Positions 47,746-59,800 of a stretch of 64,000 bases of DNA are shown piece by piece (the stretch's first letter is position 1; every line of letters begins with the position of its first letter). The notes under the pieces were generated by a model. The model had not been told where the DNA came from, ran no database searches, and was given only the letters and a program-made list of their open reading frames with translations. The translations under genes and the position numbers were made by a program. Source of the stretch: Ostrinia nubilalis (lineage: Eukaryota > Arthropoda > Insecta > Lepidoptera > Crambidae). Where the stretch lies: the NCBI RefSeq assembly GCF_963855985.1, contig NC_087090.1, positions 11,716,501-11,780,500 on the forward strand, written 5' to 3'.

Positions 47746-48749
47746 ATGAATGAAGAATCTAATAATAATGTCAAAGAAATTAAGGAACTATTTCACCAGG
47801 AATACATAATTATGGCTGAATAGTAAGCATGAAAGCAATTACACAGTACTTACATTAATTTACTTTTTGTATAAGTTTTGTTAAATGTATTCCATTTTTT
47901 TGCAGTCGAATGTTGCAAACAGAAAATTTACAAGGGATTTATGTAATCCCCTCATACGAAAACTCATTTTGTAAGTGAAGGAACAATTTCTAACTTGCAC
48001 AACTTGCTGTGCATTGTTTATCTCCTTAACATGATTATATTTATTGCAGTATGGTTTGGAGTTATATTTGTCAGAGCTGGTTCATATGAAGGTGGAATAT
48101 TCAGATTCACATTGACGTTACCTGAAAAGTTTCCAGATGATGAAGTACCGGTAGATGATATTTTATTTCTACTTAACGTGTAATCTATTGCTGACTTATG
48201 AAATTTTAATTTCTTTTTAAATTTACAGATTTTAACATTTACTCCAAGTCTTTACCATCCAGCAGTTGATGCCAACACAGGCACCTTAAACTTAAGTGAA
48301 GTGTTTCCACAATGGGATCGTAAAAGAAACCATATTTGGCAAATATTGAAATATTTACATTGGATATTTCATAATTTGAACATGAAAGTCCCTTCCAACA
48401 TTGAAGCTTCTGCTGCGTGAGTATTTGTTTCTATGACGTGCTTTATTTTTTTTCAAAATTATTTGTTACTGTTTACAAAAGACTCTCTTTTCACAGGTAT
48501 AAATCAAATCGAAAACTCTTCTTGGACAAAGTAAGGGAATGTGTTGTATCAAGTATAGATCATGTGTTTGATGACCCACCCACCGAAGACAAACACTACA
48601 TAACGTTTAAACCATATGATCCAGAAATCCATGATCCAGCAAAGAATATGATGCTAAAACCTCCGAAGCCAAATGAGGGTCATAATCAAGGAATTTCATG
48701 GGTACAAGCAGGATCATATCAGCCATTTACAAAAGAAGAAACCACATAG
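47746..48749 (+). CDS. cbx: AKTIP/crossbronx, catalytically inactive UBC-fold protein (227 aa, 5 exons)
   Basis: Exons 47746-47822, 47906-47970, 48050-48150, 48229-48416 and 48497-48749; phases match across all four GT-AG introns. Start [20 protein letters not shown]. The E2 (UBC) fold is recognisable: [78 protein letters not shown]. In active E2 enzymes a Cys follows the HP(N/x) loop in a G-x-I-C-L context. Here that place reads GTLNLS, with Asn, so it cannot carry ubiquitin, as in other members of this family. Human AKTIP (FTS) works with Hook proteins on vesicle and dynein cargo and binds AKT; the fly gene is crossbronx. The C-terminal part ([26 protein letters not shown]) is specific to this family and confirms the assignment. 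It converges with the downstream C8orf82-like gene. Confidence 0.94.
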
Positions 48750-48875
48750 CCAAGATCAGAAATATATTCAATTAAATTTAAACAAGACTTCATAAGAAGA
48801 AAGATAATAATCCTATTTAAACATTAAAATGCCATATGAATTAACTGTGATAGTATCTAAAACAAGTTGGCCTTA

Positions 48876-48881
48876 AATAAA
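48876..48881 (+). terminator. Candidate polyadenylation signal for AKTIP
   Basis: AATAAA 127 bp past the stop codon. Confidence 0.5.
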
Positions 48882-49010
48882 GTAAACTAAGAACAAATAC
48901 AACTTATAAAATAACGTCCTAAATAGTGAAATAGCCTTCAAATAATGATATAACTTGTTAAGTTTATTTAATTACTACACAATCTAGAATTATCACATAT
49001 TATTTTACTG

Positions 49011-49016
49011 TTTATT
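49011..49016 (-). terminator. Candidate polyadenylation signal for the C8orf82-like gene
   Basis: TTTATT on the plus strand (AATAAA on the minus strand), 74 bp past the stop of the convergent gene. A second one is at 48963-48968. The two genes therefore end within about 200 bp of each other. Confidence 0.45.
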
Positions 49017-49089
49017 TTATAAGTTCATGTACACACAATGTAACATTAAGTTATAAATCTTATGAATAACAATATAGGTATAATTAATG

Positions 49090-49818
49090 TTAATCAGGGT
49101 TTGTTTTTATTTTTATATTATTAGTTTTTACCTTCTCATCAAACCACTGTTGGTCTAAGTCATAATTAGTATCCTTCCATTTGAAATTTGTTGGTGGATT
49201 TGATTCTCCATTTCGAAATTCAAAATGTTTACTAAGCTCAATAGACAATTTGGATCGTACTAGTCCAATACCTCCAAACTTATCATCTGCTGGATGGTAA
49301 ACTCTCCCTGTATTAGGTAGCATATATATTTTATCAGGCATAAATGGGCTCATTAAAAGTTCTCCAGCATAGCCATAAGTGAAGAAATCTTTTCCATTTG
49401 GTTCTTTAGTTATTATGTGAGTGAAAACAATTGGCACATCATCACATCTTATAAAGTTCCTCTCTCTTCCACAAAGTGATATGTAAGGAAATTCATTTTC
49501 ATATCTTCCAGTCTTGTTAATACGAATTCTTTTAAAGAAAAATTCAAGAAACTTTTTTTCTTTAAAACAGGACGTAAAGTTTTTCATTCGTGCGTCATCG
49601 AGAAACAACTGCAATAAATAATGATTATTACCGAAATTTACTTTCGGGCAGCAATTTTTTTTTAAGTTCAAAGTTCTTACCATACCCTGATGATCAATGA
49701 AGTAAAAGTACTCTCTAATTTTAGGCTCCGGTTCCTGACCTTGAATATAATTGAGATATCGGAACTGTGGGAATTTCCGAAACGATCGTAATCCAAATAA
49801 TGCTGAAAAAATAACCAT
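49090..49818 (-). CDS. C8orf82/UPF0598-like protein (218 aa after splicing, 2 exons)
   Basis: The minus-strand frame is open from ATG 49818 to the stop at 49090 (242 codons), but a 72-bp intron is hidden in it: 49609-49680, with GTAAGA donor and TTATTTATTGCAG acceptor. Removing it joins IDHQGM to LFLDDARMKNFTSCF, as in other UPF0598 proteins. Other family blocks: GQEPEPKIREYFYFIDHQG, KKFLEFFFKRIRINKTGRY, PYISLCGRERNFIRCDDVP, IVFTHI, GRVYHPADDKFGGIGLVRS. The basic, aromatic N-terminus (MVIFSALFGLRSFRKF) could be a mitochondrial targeting signal. The biochemical role of the family is not established. Exons: 49681-49818 and 49090-49608. It is divergent from KATNB1, with start codons about 1 kb apart and a hAT element between them. 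Confidence 0.92.
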   Translation of the reverse strand: MVIFSALFGLRSFRKFPQFRYLNYIQGQEPEPKIREYFYFIDHQGMVRTLNLKKNCCPKVNFGNNHYLLQLFLDDARMKNFTSCFKEKKFLEFFFKRIRINKTGRYENEFPYISLCGRERNFIRCDDVPIVFTHIITKEPNGKDFFTYGYAGELLMSPFMPDKIYMLPNTGRVYHPADDKFGGIGLVRSKLSIELSKHFEFRNGESNPPTNFKWKDTNYDLDQQWFDEKVKTNNIKIKTNPD

Positions 49819-50129
49819 TTTGCTAGTTTTGTATTTTTATCTGCAAAGTGCAAATTGTGGCGCATGCATACTAGTTTTTTTTCACATTGACATATCGGTA
49901 TTTATGATTTCGCCCAAAAACAACCGGTAGGCAAGAAAGTGTAACATCCCTATTAAAAGCTCAAGCTAAATTTAATCAAAGATATTATAAATGAAATGAA
50001 TAGATCAAAGTAGGAATTTGCTCAGTGACGAATGATGAATTGAAATGAATGAAACTATTATAGGTACTTGGCGCTAAACTTTTAATATCTTTGGAAATGT
50101 CAATAATGTCCAAAATAATGTCATTCAAA

Positions 50130-50589
50130 CAGTGTTGCCAGAAGGTTACTTTTGTAACCTTTTAGGTTACTTTTGAACTGCTGTGGTTACTTTTAGGTTA
50201 CACTAATGAAAAGGTTACTTTTAGGTGATTTTTCAGAAATTGTAGAATTAACTTTACAGGTTATTCAGTAAAAAATATTAATAGTGACAATTTAAAAATT
50301 ATGTCATAGAGTGCATTTAAACTTGAATTTGATTTATTATTTGTTTTAAAAAATGAGTTTTAGCGAATGTTTTTCGATAATAAAACGCAAATCCATGAAA
50401 CGTTTTTATACGACTGGTCACTTCTCGAATTTAGATGATCAATTGTATTCATTTTCCATCCATGAACAACCTTACACAATCATCGCTCCGCACCCCCCCC
50501 CCCCCCGTATGAAGGTTACTTTTGATTCAAAAAGGTTACTTTTTTTTATATTTCTGGTAATTTCTGACTAGACCCGACTGGCAACACTG
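50130..50589. mobile_element. Non-autonomous hAT element upstream of KATNB1 (460 bp)
   Basis: Inverted ends CAGTGTTGCCAG and CTGGCAACACTG, flanked by a perfect 8-bp duplication CATTCAAA (50122-50129 and 50590-50597), diagnostic of hAT. At least six copies of GGTTACTTTT or GGTTAC lie near the two ends, like the subterminal repeats bound by hAT transposases. A run of about 14 C sits at 50490-50503. No transposase. It ends 245 bp before the KATNB1 start codon, in the shared upstream region with the C8orf82-like gene. Confidence 0.95.
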
Positions 50590-50834
50590 CATTCAAATTC
50601 AGTCAGTGACAAAAAAAAAGTAAAAGTGCTATTTCGTTTGTTGATTTGTCCCCAAAAGCTGTAAATTATTTTTATAAAATTCTAGTTACTATATTCACTA
50701 CATTGCAAAGAATTTGTTACATAAATTGTATGCACTAAAACTGACAAGTGGTTAAAATCGTGCTTGTAAGACCAAAGTCACTAAACACAAGTTCATAATA
50801 TTTAGGAATGGGTTTGAATTAAATTTGATTGAAG

Positions 50835-53800
50835 ATGGAATCTGTTCGAAGATCATGGAAATTACGTGAGTATTTGTCGAAATCGTAAATACTGTGTGTG
50901 TTATTTATTTACCTCTTCATGGTATCGTTTACTTTTGCAGAGGAATTTGTCGCCCACAAGGCAAACGTCAATTGCCTGGCGATGGGACATAAGTCTAACC
51001 AAGTTTTAGCAACTGGAGGCGATGACAAAAAGGTGAACTTATGGGCTATTGGCCGACAGAGCTGCTTAATGGTTTGTATGATTTTTAAGTTGTTGGACCG
51101 CATATTGTTACTGCATAATTTCCATAACAATAATTGACCCATGAATTCCATTGTATTGCAGAGCTTAAGTGGACATACGACTCCTGTAGAGTGTGTCTGC
51201 TTTGGACATTCTGAGGATCTTGTTTGTGCTGGTTCACAAACTGGTGCCTTGAAAATTTGGGACTTGGAAGCAGCTAAACTTTTGAGAACATTTACTGGAC
51301 ATAAAGGTGCCATCAAATGTATGGACTTCCATCCATATGGAGACTACCTAACTACAGGCTCCTGTGACAGTAATATAAAACTCTGGGACACAAGAAAAAG
51401 AGGTTGCATTGTGACTTACTCTAGCCATCGCTTGGCTGTTAATAGTTTACAATTTAGCCCTGATGGACAATGGATTGCTTCAGCCTGTGAGGATGGTAAG
51501 ATTAACTGAGAATAATTTTGTTTAATTCATTTCGAACCATTACTGAATAGTGTGTGATTTCCATCAATATTTTGCAAATCGTGTTGTAATCAAGCATATA
51601 ATGTAATAAACTATGTTTAATTTCAGGATTAGTAAAAGTGTGGGACGTGCGTGTAGGGAAAGTTTTGCAAGAGTTTATGGAGCATACAGCTTCAGTCACA
51701 TGCATTAAATTTCACCCACATGAGTTCCTGTTAGCGAGCTGTGGCACAGATAGAACTGTCAACTTTTGGGACATGGAGAAATTTCAATTAGTTTCTAAAT
51801 TTGAAAAAGAGAATACTTCCATAAGGTGAACCTCATTACAATAATGAAGTGGAAACTATTACTTAAATTCACTCAGTAAATCATTAAATATTTTTGGCAT
51901 ACTTTCTCCAGGCATATGGTGTTCAGTGATGATGGAACTACATTGTTGGGTTGTGGTTACGATGGACTGCATGTCATTGGCTGGGAGCCTGCTAGAGTAT
52001 TGGACACTGTGCACGGACACTGGGGACAAATCCATGACATAACTGTTGCTCAAACACAACTTGTAAGTTAGATGGATTTTCAAACAAAATTTTATTAATG
52101 ATGCATCATGCAGTTTTCTTATACGATTATCACAATATATTCATATGATTATCATATTTAACATTTGTGTAGCAAGTGTATTTAGATACTCAAAATTTTA
52201 CTTAATGTTATTAAGCTAATTCTTGCATCTTTAACAATGTTTATTGATATTACAGATTGCTGGTTCATTCCATTCAACCTATGTAGTGTTATCTGTTGTT
52301 GATCTCAATAAAGTACATCCATTTGGTGGTCCACCTCCTATGGTGCCTACTGTAGTTAGAGACCTTTCACCATTTCAAAAGGGACATTCTGTAAGAAAGA
52401 GTTTTTCAAAAGAAAAGCCACCAAAAGAAGGTAAAGCATGTGCTTTTTTATTTTATTTTAAACCACAGATTTATATTGCTGTATGGAGTTTGCTGATGCA
52501 ATTTGTGTCATTTCAGTGATGCATAGACCAACACTGTTAGACGAAAAAACTGCTGAGGAATCTACATCAGGGACAGAAGCCGATGAGGATTCAGGTGCAG
52601 TTATACCTAATATTAATGACTACACTGAAATTTTCCGACCTTCTAGATCATGTGAGTAGAGCTAAATGTAATTAATAGTAACAAAGCTGCTAACCCCAAA
52701 AGCCAACTAACCAGTCAATAATAATAACAGTATACTTCCCACTTTTCACAGTTTCTTTTTAGATAGCAATGATTCACATTATTATCTTCCAGTGACGCGT
52801 ACGCCACCGCCGGCTACCAGCTTATCATCCGAAGACTATTCTTTACCAAGTAAGTTTTTTCCAGCCCTATAATCTTACATTTTGGCCTATTTCTTGTATA
52901 TTACTAATTCAAAACAGTACAAGTAAATCTAAAGAGATTCCACCTATGTAACTTTATTTAGTCTGTACTGTTTTACTGTCTTCAAGAAATAAATTAAAAC
53001 CAGTCAAACTATCCCAGTAGAAGAAATTGCGTTAATTTCTGAAACCTTCATTATTCTGGTTAAAGTCACACTGCGAATTAACCAGTTTCCGAGCCTTACT
53101 ACCTTGGATTTAGAAACTGGAAGGAACTTGGAAGTTTAAATTAAAATTGCTTGCCAAAGTCAACCACTACCTGACCTCTAATGATAGATAACCTACATCA
53201 ATATCTCATTCTTTTGTCTTCCGAAAAATGTGAATATAAGGCTTGCTCTATCTCGTGTTTGCCAAATCTCCTATTTGTCTCTGGTAAATGAGAGAGTACC
53301 TACTCCCCTATACCTATACAAGGTGGAATACCTATATTACGGTATACCCTATACCTACATATATCCCCTATACAAGGTGGAACGACGACCTCATAAAGGT
53401 AGCGGGAAGGCGTTGGATGCAGGCCGCTACCAACCGGCCATTGTGGAAATCATTGGGGGAGGCCTATGTTCAGCAGTGGATGTCCTATGGCTGAAAATGA
53501 TGAATGATGATGATGATGATGAAATTAGAGAGTGTCGCTCTCCTGCAATGGAGACTAAGGCCATGTTCAGACGCGCGATAACTGCGCGGTTTCTTAGTGA
53601 TTCTCACTGGCGAGGCAGCGAGGCGGTAACCATGTAGTTATGGTTGGATACAAATGTACAAGCACTGCTCACTACGAACATCGTTGTGTCTGAACCAGCC
53701 ACCCTAGACAAGTGGTAAAACGAGACAGTTGTAACTTGTAATGTCGAAAGGCCTTTTTTGTATAGAGTCACAACATTCGATCCAAAAGTGCCACTTGTCT

Positions 53801-56800
53801 ACCCACTGGCCTAAACACAGATCACAAAACTAAAGGGAGATGTGACAAGGGGGCGGGGCCGGTGTCGCAGCAATATGCCCATAAACAGAAGACATTGCTC
53901 ATTACAGCAATGATGACAGCAGACGTCATAATGTAAATAGTTTACATTGCTTGCGTAGTACTAAATATTATTCGAACGTTGAGTACTGATACCGCAGTGG
54001 ATAATGAGCACATATTTGATTACTTTGTGTGTGTGAATTTCTAATGCGACATTGAGTTTCGAGCATAAGTTGGTACCTCTCTATATCTCTATGGGACTAA
54101 AGTTTCGATCATAAGTTGGCACCTCTCTATATCTCTGGGACTAAAGTTTCGATCATAAGTTGGTACCTCTCTATATCTCTATGGGCCTAAATGCTCGACG
54201 ACTGTCTTCCAGCGCAAGAGTCGAGCGTAAAGCTGGAGTCGAGCGTGAGCAACTGCCTACGCGGACTGGTCCTCGAGGAGAGCGCAGGCCGACCCGCGCC
54301 GCAGCCCTCGCCGCCGCAGCGGCAGCGCACCGACTACTCGCGCATACCCACCTCTACTAAGGAACACTATGCTTTGGATAAGAAGGCGGAGCTGTTCTCA
54401 AGTAAGATTCATGTAGAATAATAATTTTGTTAGCTAAACTAAATTTAATATCGTAAGCTAATAATACCTCTCTCTTGTAGTGAAGAGGCTAAACTTTTAA
54501 GTTTTAATACTGAACTTGGGTCGGCGTAATAAATGCGACCAAATAAACTATTTACACCTCTCCGATATTTAACGCTATTTTCAGTCCCATTCTTTTTAAT
54601 TTATTAAAATTTATAATTCAAACATCTTAAAAGCTAACAGAATACAGGTTCCAAAGCGTTTATTAGACTAATTACAGATAGATCAAAAATTATTTTCAGT
54701 CCCAGACTATGCTAAGTTTATACACTCGTAAAAAGTCAATTTAATTTACTGACGTGTTGCTTGCTATTTGCGATATTTACAATTTTGAATACTCATAATC
54801 GTATTGTGGTTTTATTGTATTAACCTTACATGATCATGAATCTGTCATAAAATAATATAATTAATTAAAACTCATATACATACATAACATAAATGAGTAT
54901 TGACTGAATTCGATAATTTCATAAGACTGCTTATTTGCCTAACTCAGGGGTGATGGACAATACTAAAGAGGATAACACGTTTGCGACGGCGCAAACTTCC
55001 GTCATAAGAGATTACGCTGCCAGCCCGCTCTCTGCGAGCACCCTTAACCGACATAATTCCTATAAAGAGACCAAATCCACTACAGAAATATGTAAGTCAT
55101 TAACATTTGATGCTTGAATAATTTTTTAATGTACGCGATTGTTAGATTTTAACCTATTGTGTATATTTGCAGCCAATAGCAATCTCCGTCAAAGCAACAG
55201 TGAAATATGTTTAGGCCCACCATCCTTGGGTCCAAGATCATTGTCTTTTACCAGAACAAATGAAACAACTAGGTAAGTTTTTTTAAGTAGATATTTTAGA
55301 TTTACCACGCGATAATAGTTTTTTTTTTTTATTTGATTGTGTTATTTATGATTTAGGCGAAGAGTGGAGAATGTCGTCCGTGAAAGTATCCCAGTGTCCC
55401 GCAATGTGGACGCCGTAGAACGGGAACCAGAGCCCGAGTTCGTACCGTTCGCTACTGACCGCCCTGTCGGATTGGACCTTGACGAGTTTCTGCCGGTGAG
55501 TAGAACCATTTTAGGCGATTTTTGTAGGTATTAATCAATCTACTGATTGATACAAAAGAGTCAAATCAGCCAAAAAGACATTTAAGGGTTAACCTTTTTT
55601 ACACCAGAAAATGCATGATTTTGCATACCCATCAGTTTAGGGAAAGAAGGAGCAGTGTTCCACGTAACGCCTTGCCACCAGATGGACGGGGCTTCTCAAT
55701 GAGGGGTATATTGTATTTGCGCTTACCAGTTGGCGCCACTGGCGAGTGACATAACTCACTCTACAGAGGAGCTACTTCAGTGAATGTAATTACGATACGA
55801 TAGTCCTCCTCCCGTTGGGCGCTCACCAGATGGCGTCAGACGAGTGACAAGCCCTCTACAGTTACGCAACTGATGAGGGCAAATTCGATAGCTCTCATTT
55901 ACCTCATGTTATTTGTTTGCAGCGCGGCGTGGGCGCGGGCGGCGCGCGGCGTGGCGCACGAGGCGCGGGCGCGGAGCCCAGCGAGCAGGAGGTGCTGGGC
56001 GTCATGATGCGCGGACACGACTCCATGATGGCCGTGCTCACCGCCCGCCAGCGCGCCTTGCAGGTCAGTACTACAGGGCGCGGAGCCCAGCGAGCAGGAG
56101 GTGCTGGGCGTCATGATGCGCGGACACGACTCCATGATGGCCGTGCTCACCGCCCGCCAGCGCGCCTTGCAGGTCAGTACTACAGGGCGCGGAGCCCAGC
56201 GAGCAGGAGGTGCTGGGCGTCATGATGCGCGGACACGACTCCATGATGGCCGTGCTCACCGCCCGCCAGCGCGCCTTGCAGGTCAGTACTACAGGGCGCG
56301 GAGCTAGCGAGCAGGAGGTGCTGGGCGTCATGATGCGCGGACACGACTCCATGATGGCCGTGCTCACCGCCCGCCAGCGCGCCTTGCAGGTCAGTACTAC
56401 AGGGCGCGGAGCTAGCGAGCAGGAGGTGCTGGGCGTCATGATGCGCGGACACGACTCCATGATGGCCGTGCTCACCGCCCGCCAGCGCGCCTTGCAGGTC
56501 AGTACTACAGGGCGCGGAGCTAGCGAGCAGGAGGTGCTGGGCGTCATGATGCGCGGACACGACTCCATGATGGCCGTGCTCACCGCCCGCCAGCGCGCCT
56601 TGCAGGTCAGTACTACAGGGCGCGGAGCTAGCGAGCAGGAGGTGCTGGGCGTCATGATGCGCGGACACGACTCCATGATGGCCGTGCTCACCGCCCGCCA
56701 GCGCGCCTTGCAGGTCAGTACTACAGGGCGCGGAGCTAGCGAGCAGGAGGTGCTGGGCGTCATGATGCGCGGACACGACTCCATGATGGCCGTGCTCACC

Positions 56801-59800
56801 GCCCGCCAGCGCGCCTTGCAGGTCAGTACTACAGGGCGCGGAGCTAGCGAGCAGGAGGTGCTGGGCGTCATGATGCGCGGACACGACTCCATGATGGCCG
56901 TGCTCACCGCCCGCCAGCGCGCCTTGCAGGTCAGTACTACAGGGCGCGGAGCTAGCGAGCAGGAGGTGCTGGGCGTCATGATGCGCGGACACGACTCCAT
57001 GATGGCCGTGCTCACCGCCCGCCAGCGCGCCTTGCAGGTCAGTACTACAGGGCGCGGAGCTAGCGAGCAGGAGGTGCTGGGCGTCATGATGCGCGGACAC
57101 GACTCCATGATGGCCGTGCTCACCGCCCGCCAGCGCGCCTTGCAGGTCAGTACTACAGGGCGCGGAGCCCAGCGAGCAGGAGGTGCTGGGCGTCATGATG
57201 CGCGGACACGACTCCATGATGGCCGTGCTCACCGCCCGCCAGCGCGCCTTGCAGGTCAGTACTACAGGGCGCGGAGCTAGCGAGCAGGAGGTGCTGGGCG
57301 TCATGATGCGCGGACACGACTCCATGATGGCCGTGCTCACCGCCCGCCAGCGCGCCTTGCAGGTCAGTACTACAGGGCGCGGAGCCCAGCGAGCAGGAGG
57401 TGCTGGGCGTCATGATGCGCGGACACGACTCCATGATGGCCGTGCTCACCGCCCGCCAGCGCGCCTTGCAGGTCAGTACTACAGGGCGCGGAGCCCAGCG
57501 AGCAGGAGGTGCTGGGCGTCATGATGCGCGGACACGACTCCATGATGGCCGTGCTCACCGCCCGCCAGCGCGCCTTGCAGGTCAGTACTACAGGGCGCGG
57601 AGCCCAGCGAGCAGGAGGTGCTGGGCGTCATGATGCGCGGACACGACTCCATGATGGCCGTGCTCACCGCCCGCCAGCGCGCCTTGCAGGTCAGTACTAC
57701 AGGGCGCGGAGCCCAGCGAGCAGGAGGTGCTGGGCGTCATGATGCGCGGACACGACTCCATGATGGCCGTGCTCACCGCCCGCCAGCGCGCCTTGCAGGT
57801 CAGTCCTACTTATCAAACACATCTATCTAGATCGTCTACTACTACTACAGGATTTGCAGAATCAGATGTTGTTTACCACACTTTTTTTCGTCGGAAAATG
57901 CATGAACCTACTTACACCACCTGAGACGACGGCAGGCTTGCTAAAACCCGACGGTATCCACCGGAGATGATGAGATAATTTGTTTGTTCACTAATTTAAC
58001 TTGTTACCGAATAAAATTCATTTTTAGTTATCAAACTTACTTGCGATTTTTATAAATTAGTAAATTATACCTATAATGACTAATATGATTTCTTTTTCTT
58101 ATTTCAGATATTCCATTCGGTTCGAATCAACAAAAATTTACGGTCAGCTTTAGAATCAATTATCGCCTTAGAAGATACATCAGTAATCTTGGATATACTC
58201 AACATAATGGCGCACAAACCGTGAGTTAATTTTATTCCAAACTAGCTTAATCCGCCCGCGGCTTCGCCCGCGTGGAATTTTGTCTGTCACAGAAAAACAA
58301 TATCGCGCGCGTATTTGCTCACCGTTTAGACACAGTAGATAAATCAAACAGTACGGAAGCTTCATACAAACGCTCGAAATCAGACTCACGCACACAGACG
58401 CACGCTTTACACGAGCTCTAAGCGAACCTCGCAGTCCATCCGTCGCGAGTGTCGCGCGCGTTGTGTTTTTAATAATAATTTTATTGCATGCACGTTCCGC
58501 TGTATTTTTAAAAAACATGCCACGAGTGTATTGCGTAGTATACGGCTGCTTGAACTCGGCATCTTCAAAACCAGAACTTTCATTTTTTAAACTTCGTAAT
58601 AATTCTGAATTGTAAAAATGATTAAACATTACTTTTTAAATAAACTGCTTACATCTGATTTTGTAATAGTTCTTTTTAAATTACGTAAATACGCTTTTTA
58701 ACAATTTATGTGTTCTATTTGATAAAGTAATTTGCTCCGCGCGCTTTTGTACTAAGTGATGAACTGTATTTAAAATGAGGCAATAGCTATGTGAAAGTAA
58801 GTATCCGGTATTTTATTTATGAGAATAGAATATCTTCTACCGGCCTCTAATAGTACTTAATCAATTTATTCGATTATGTATTCGATCATTATAGAACCTA
58901 ATTAACGTTTTATTTTTTTGTTAACTACTTAGTCAATTAATTTATTCCATTAGGTATTTGATAATTAAAAAACCTAAATAAACGTTTTAATAAATAAGTA
59001 AGTCAGAACCTTATTAATTTTATAAAGATTAAGAGTGCCAACCCTAACACTCAGTTGAAGTGTAGGTATTTAACTCGCCGAAAGGGCTAAGTTTCCGTAC
59101 TGCTTTAGCTCATATAAGGGAGAGTCCGCTAATTTGGACCAGTTTTTTCAATGCCATTTTACACATAGTTTTCTTTTGTTTTTGCTAATGTCCATGGTAT
59201 ATGATAAAAGATACATTATTCAACTTACTATTTCATAAGTATTAATTAACATGATTGTTGTATATTTAGCACAAATCAACAAAGTACGAGTTCAGAGCTT
59301 CGGTCCAATTTAGCCAACCGGTTCGATAATTTGTACCACAGGGTTACTAAATTGGATTTCAATAAATTTCAAGCCTGTAAAAAAACTATGGCAAAATGTT
59401 ATACGATACATTCTTAACAAATTAGGAAACGAAAAGGAACAGTAGTTAATAACATAGACAATTGATATTGTTTTACAAGTTATCACGATTTTGAGTACAA
59501 GTTTTGTAATTCCAATTATCGTAACGCACACTTGTACCTAATCTACTTTGCCAGTCTTTTGCTTTCATTTATTGTTAGTCAAACATAACTACGCTATTAT
59601 AACTTCAAAATATGATTTACTAAAAAAAATTTCAAAATCCTTTGGTAAAGTTCCATACAACTTGATGTGGTACAATTTAGCCAACTAGGTGATAGTGCTT
59701 TTAAAAAATCGGTAAAAAATATAGCTTATAAATACCGAAAAATGTTTCAAATAATTGTAATCCACACTAATTTACGCTTCTAAATAATATATTAGAAACA

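Noticed and set aside
53563..53696. Possible MITE with GTTCAGAC / GTCTGAAC ends
   Set aside because: Eight-base ends and no flanking duplication; too weak to call.
56071..57340. Open frames of 350-386 codons on both strands with repeated [11 protein letters not shown] or [13 protein letters not shown] motifs
   Set aside because: They arise because 108-bp tandem units are a multiple of three. They are shadows of the duplicated exon end and cross intron bases.
55967..57798. Regular repeat array resembling a CRISPR
   Set aside because: Units are contiguous with no unique spacers, lie in an animal gene and contain exon sequence.
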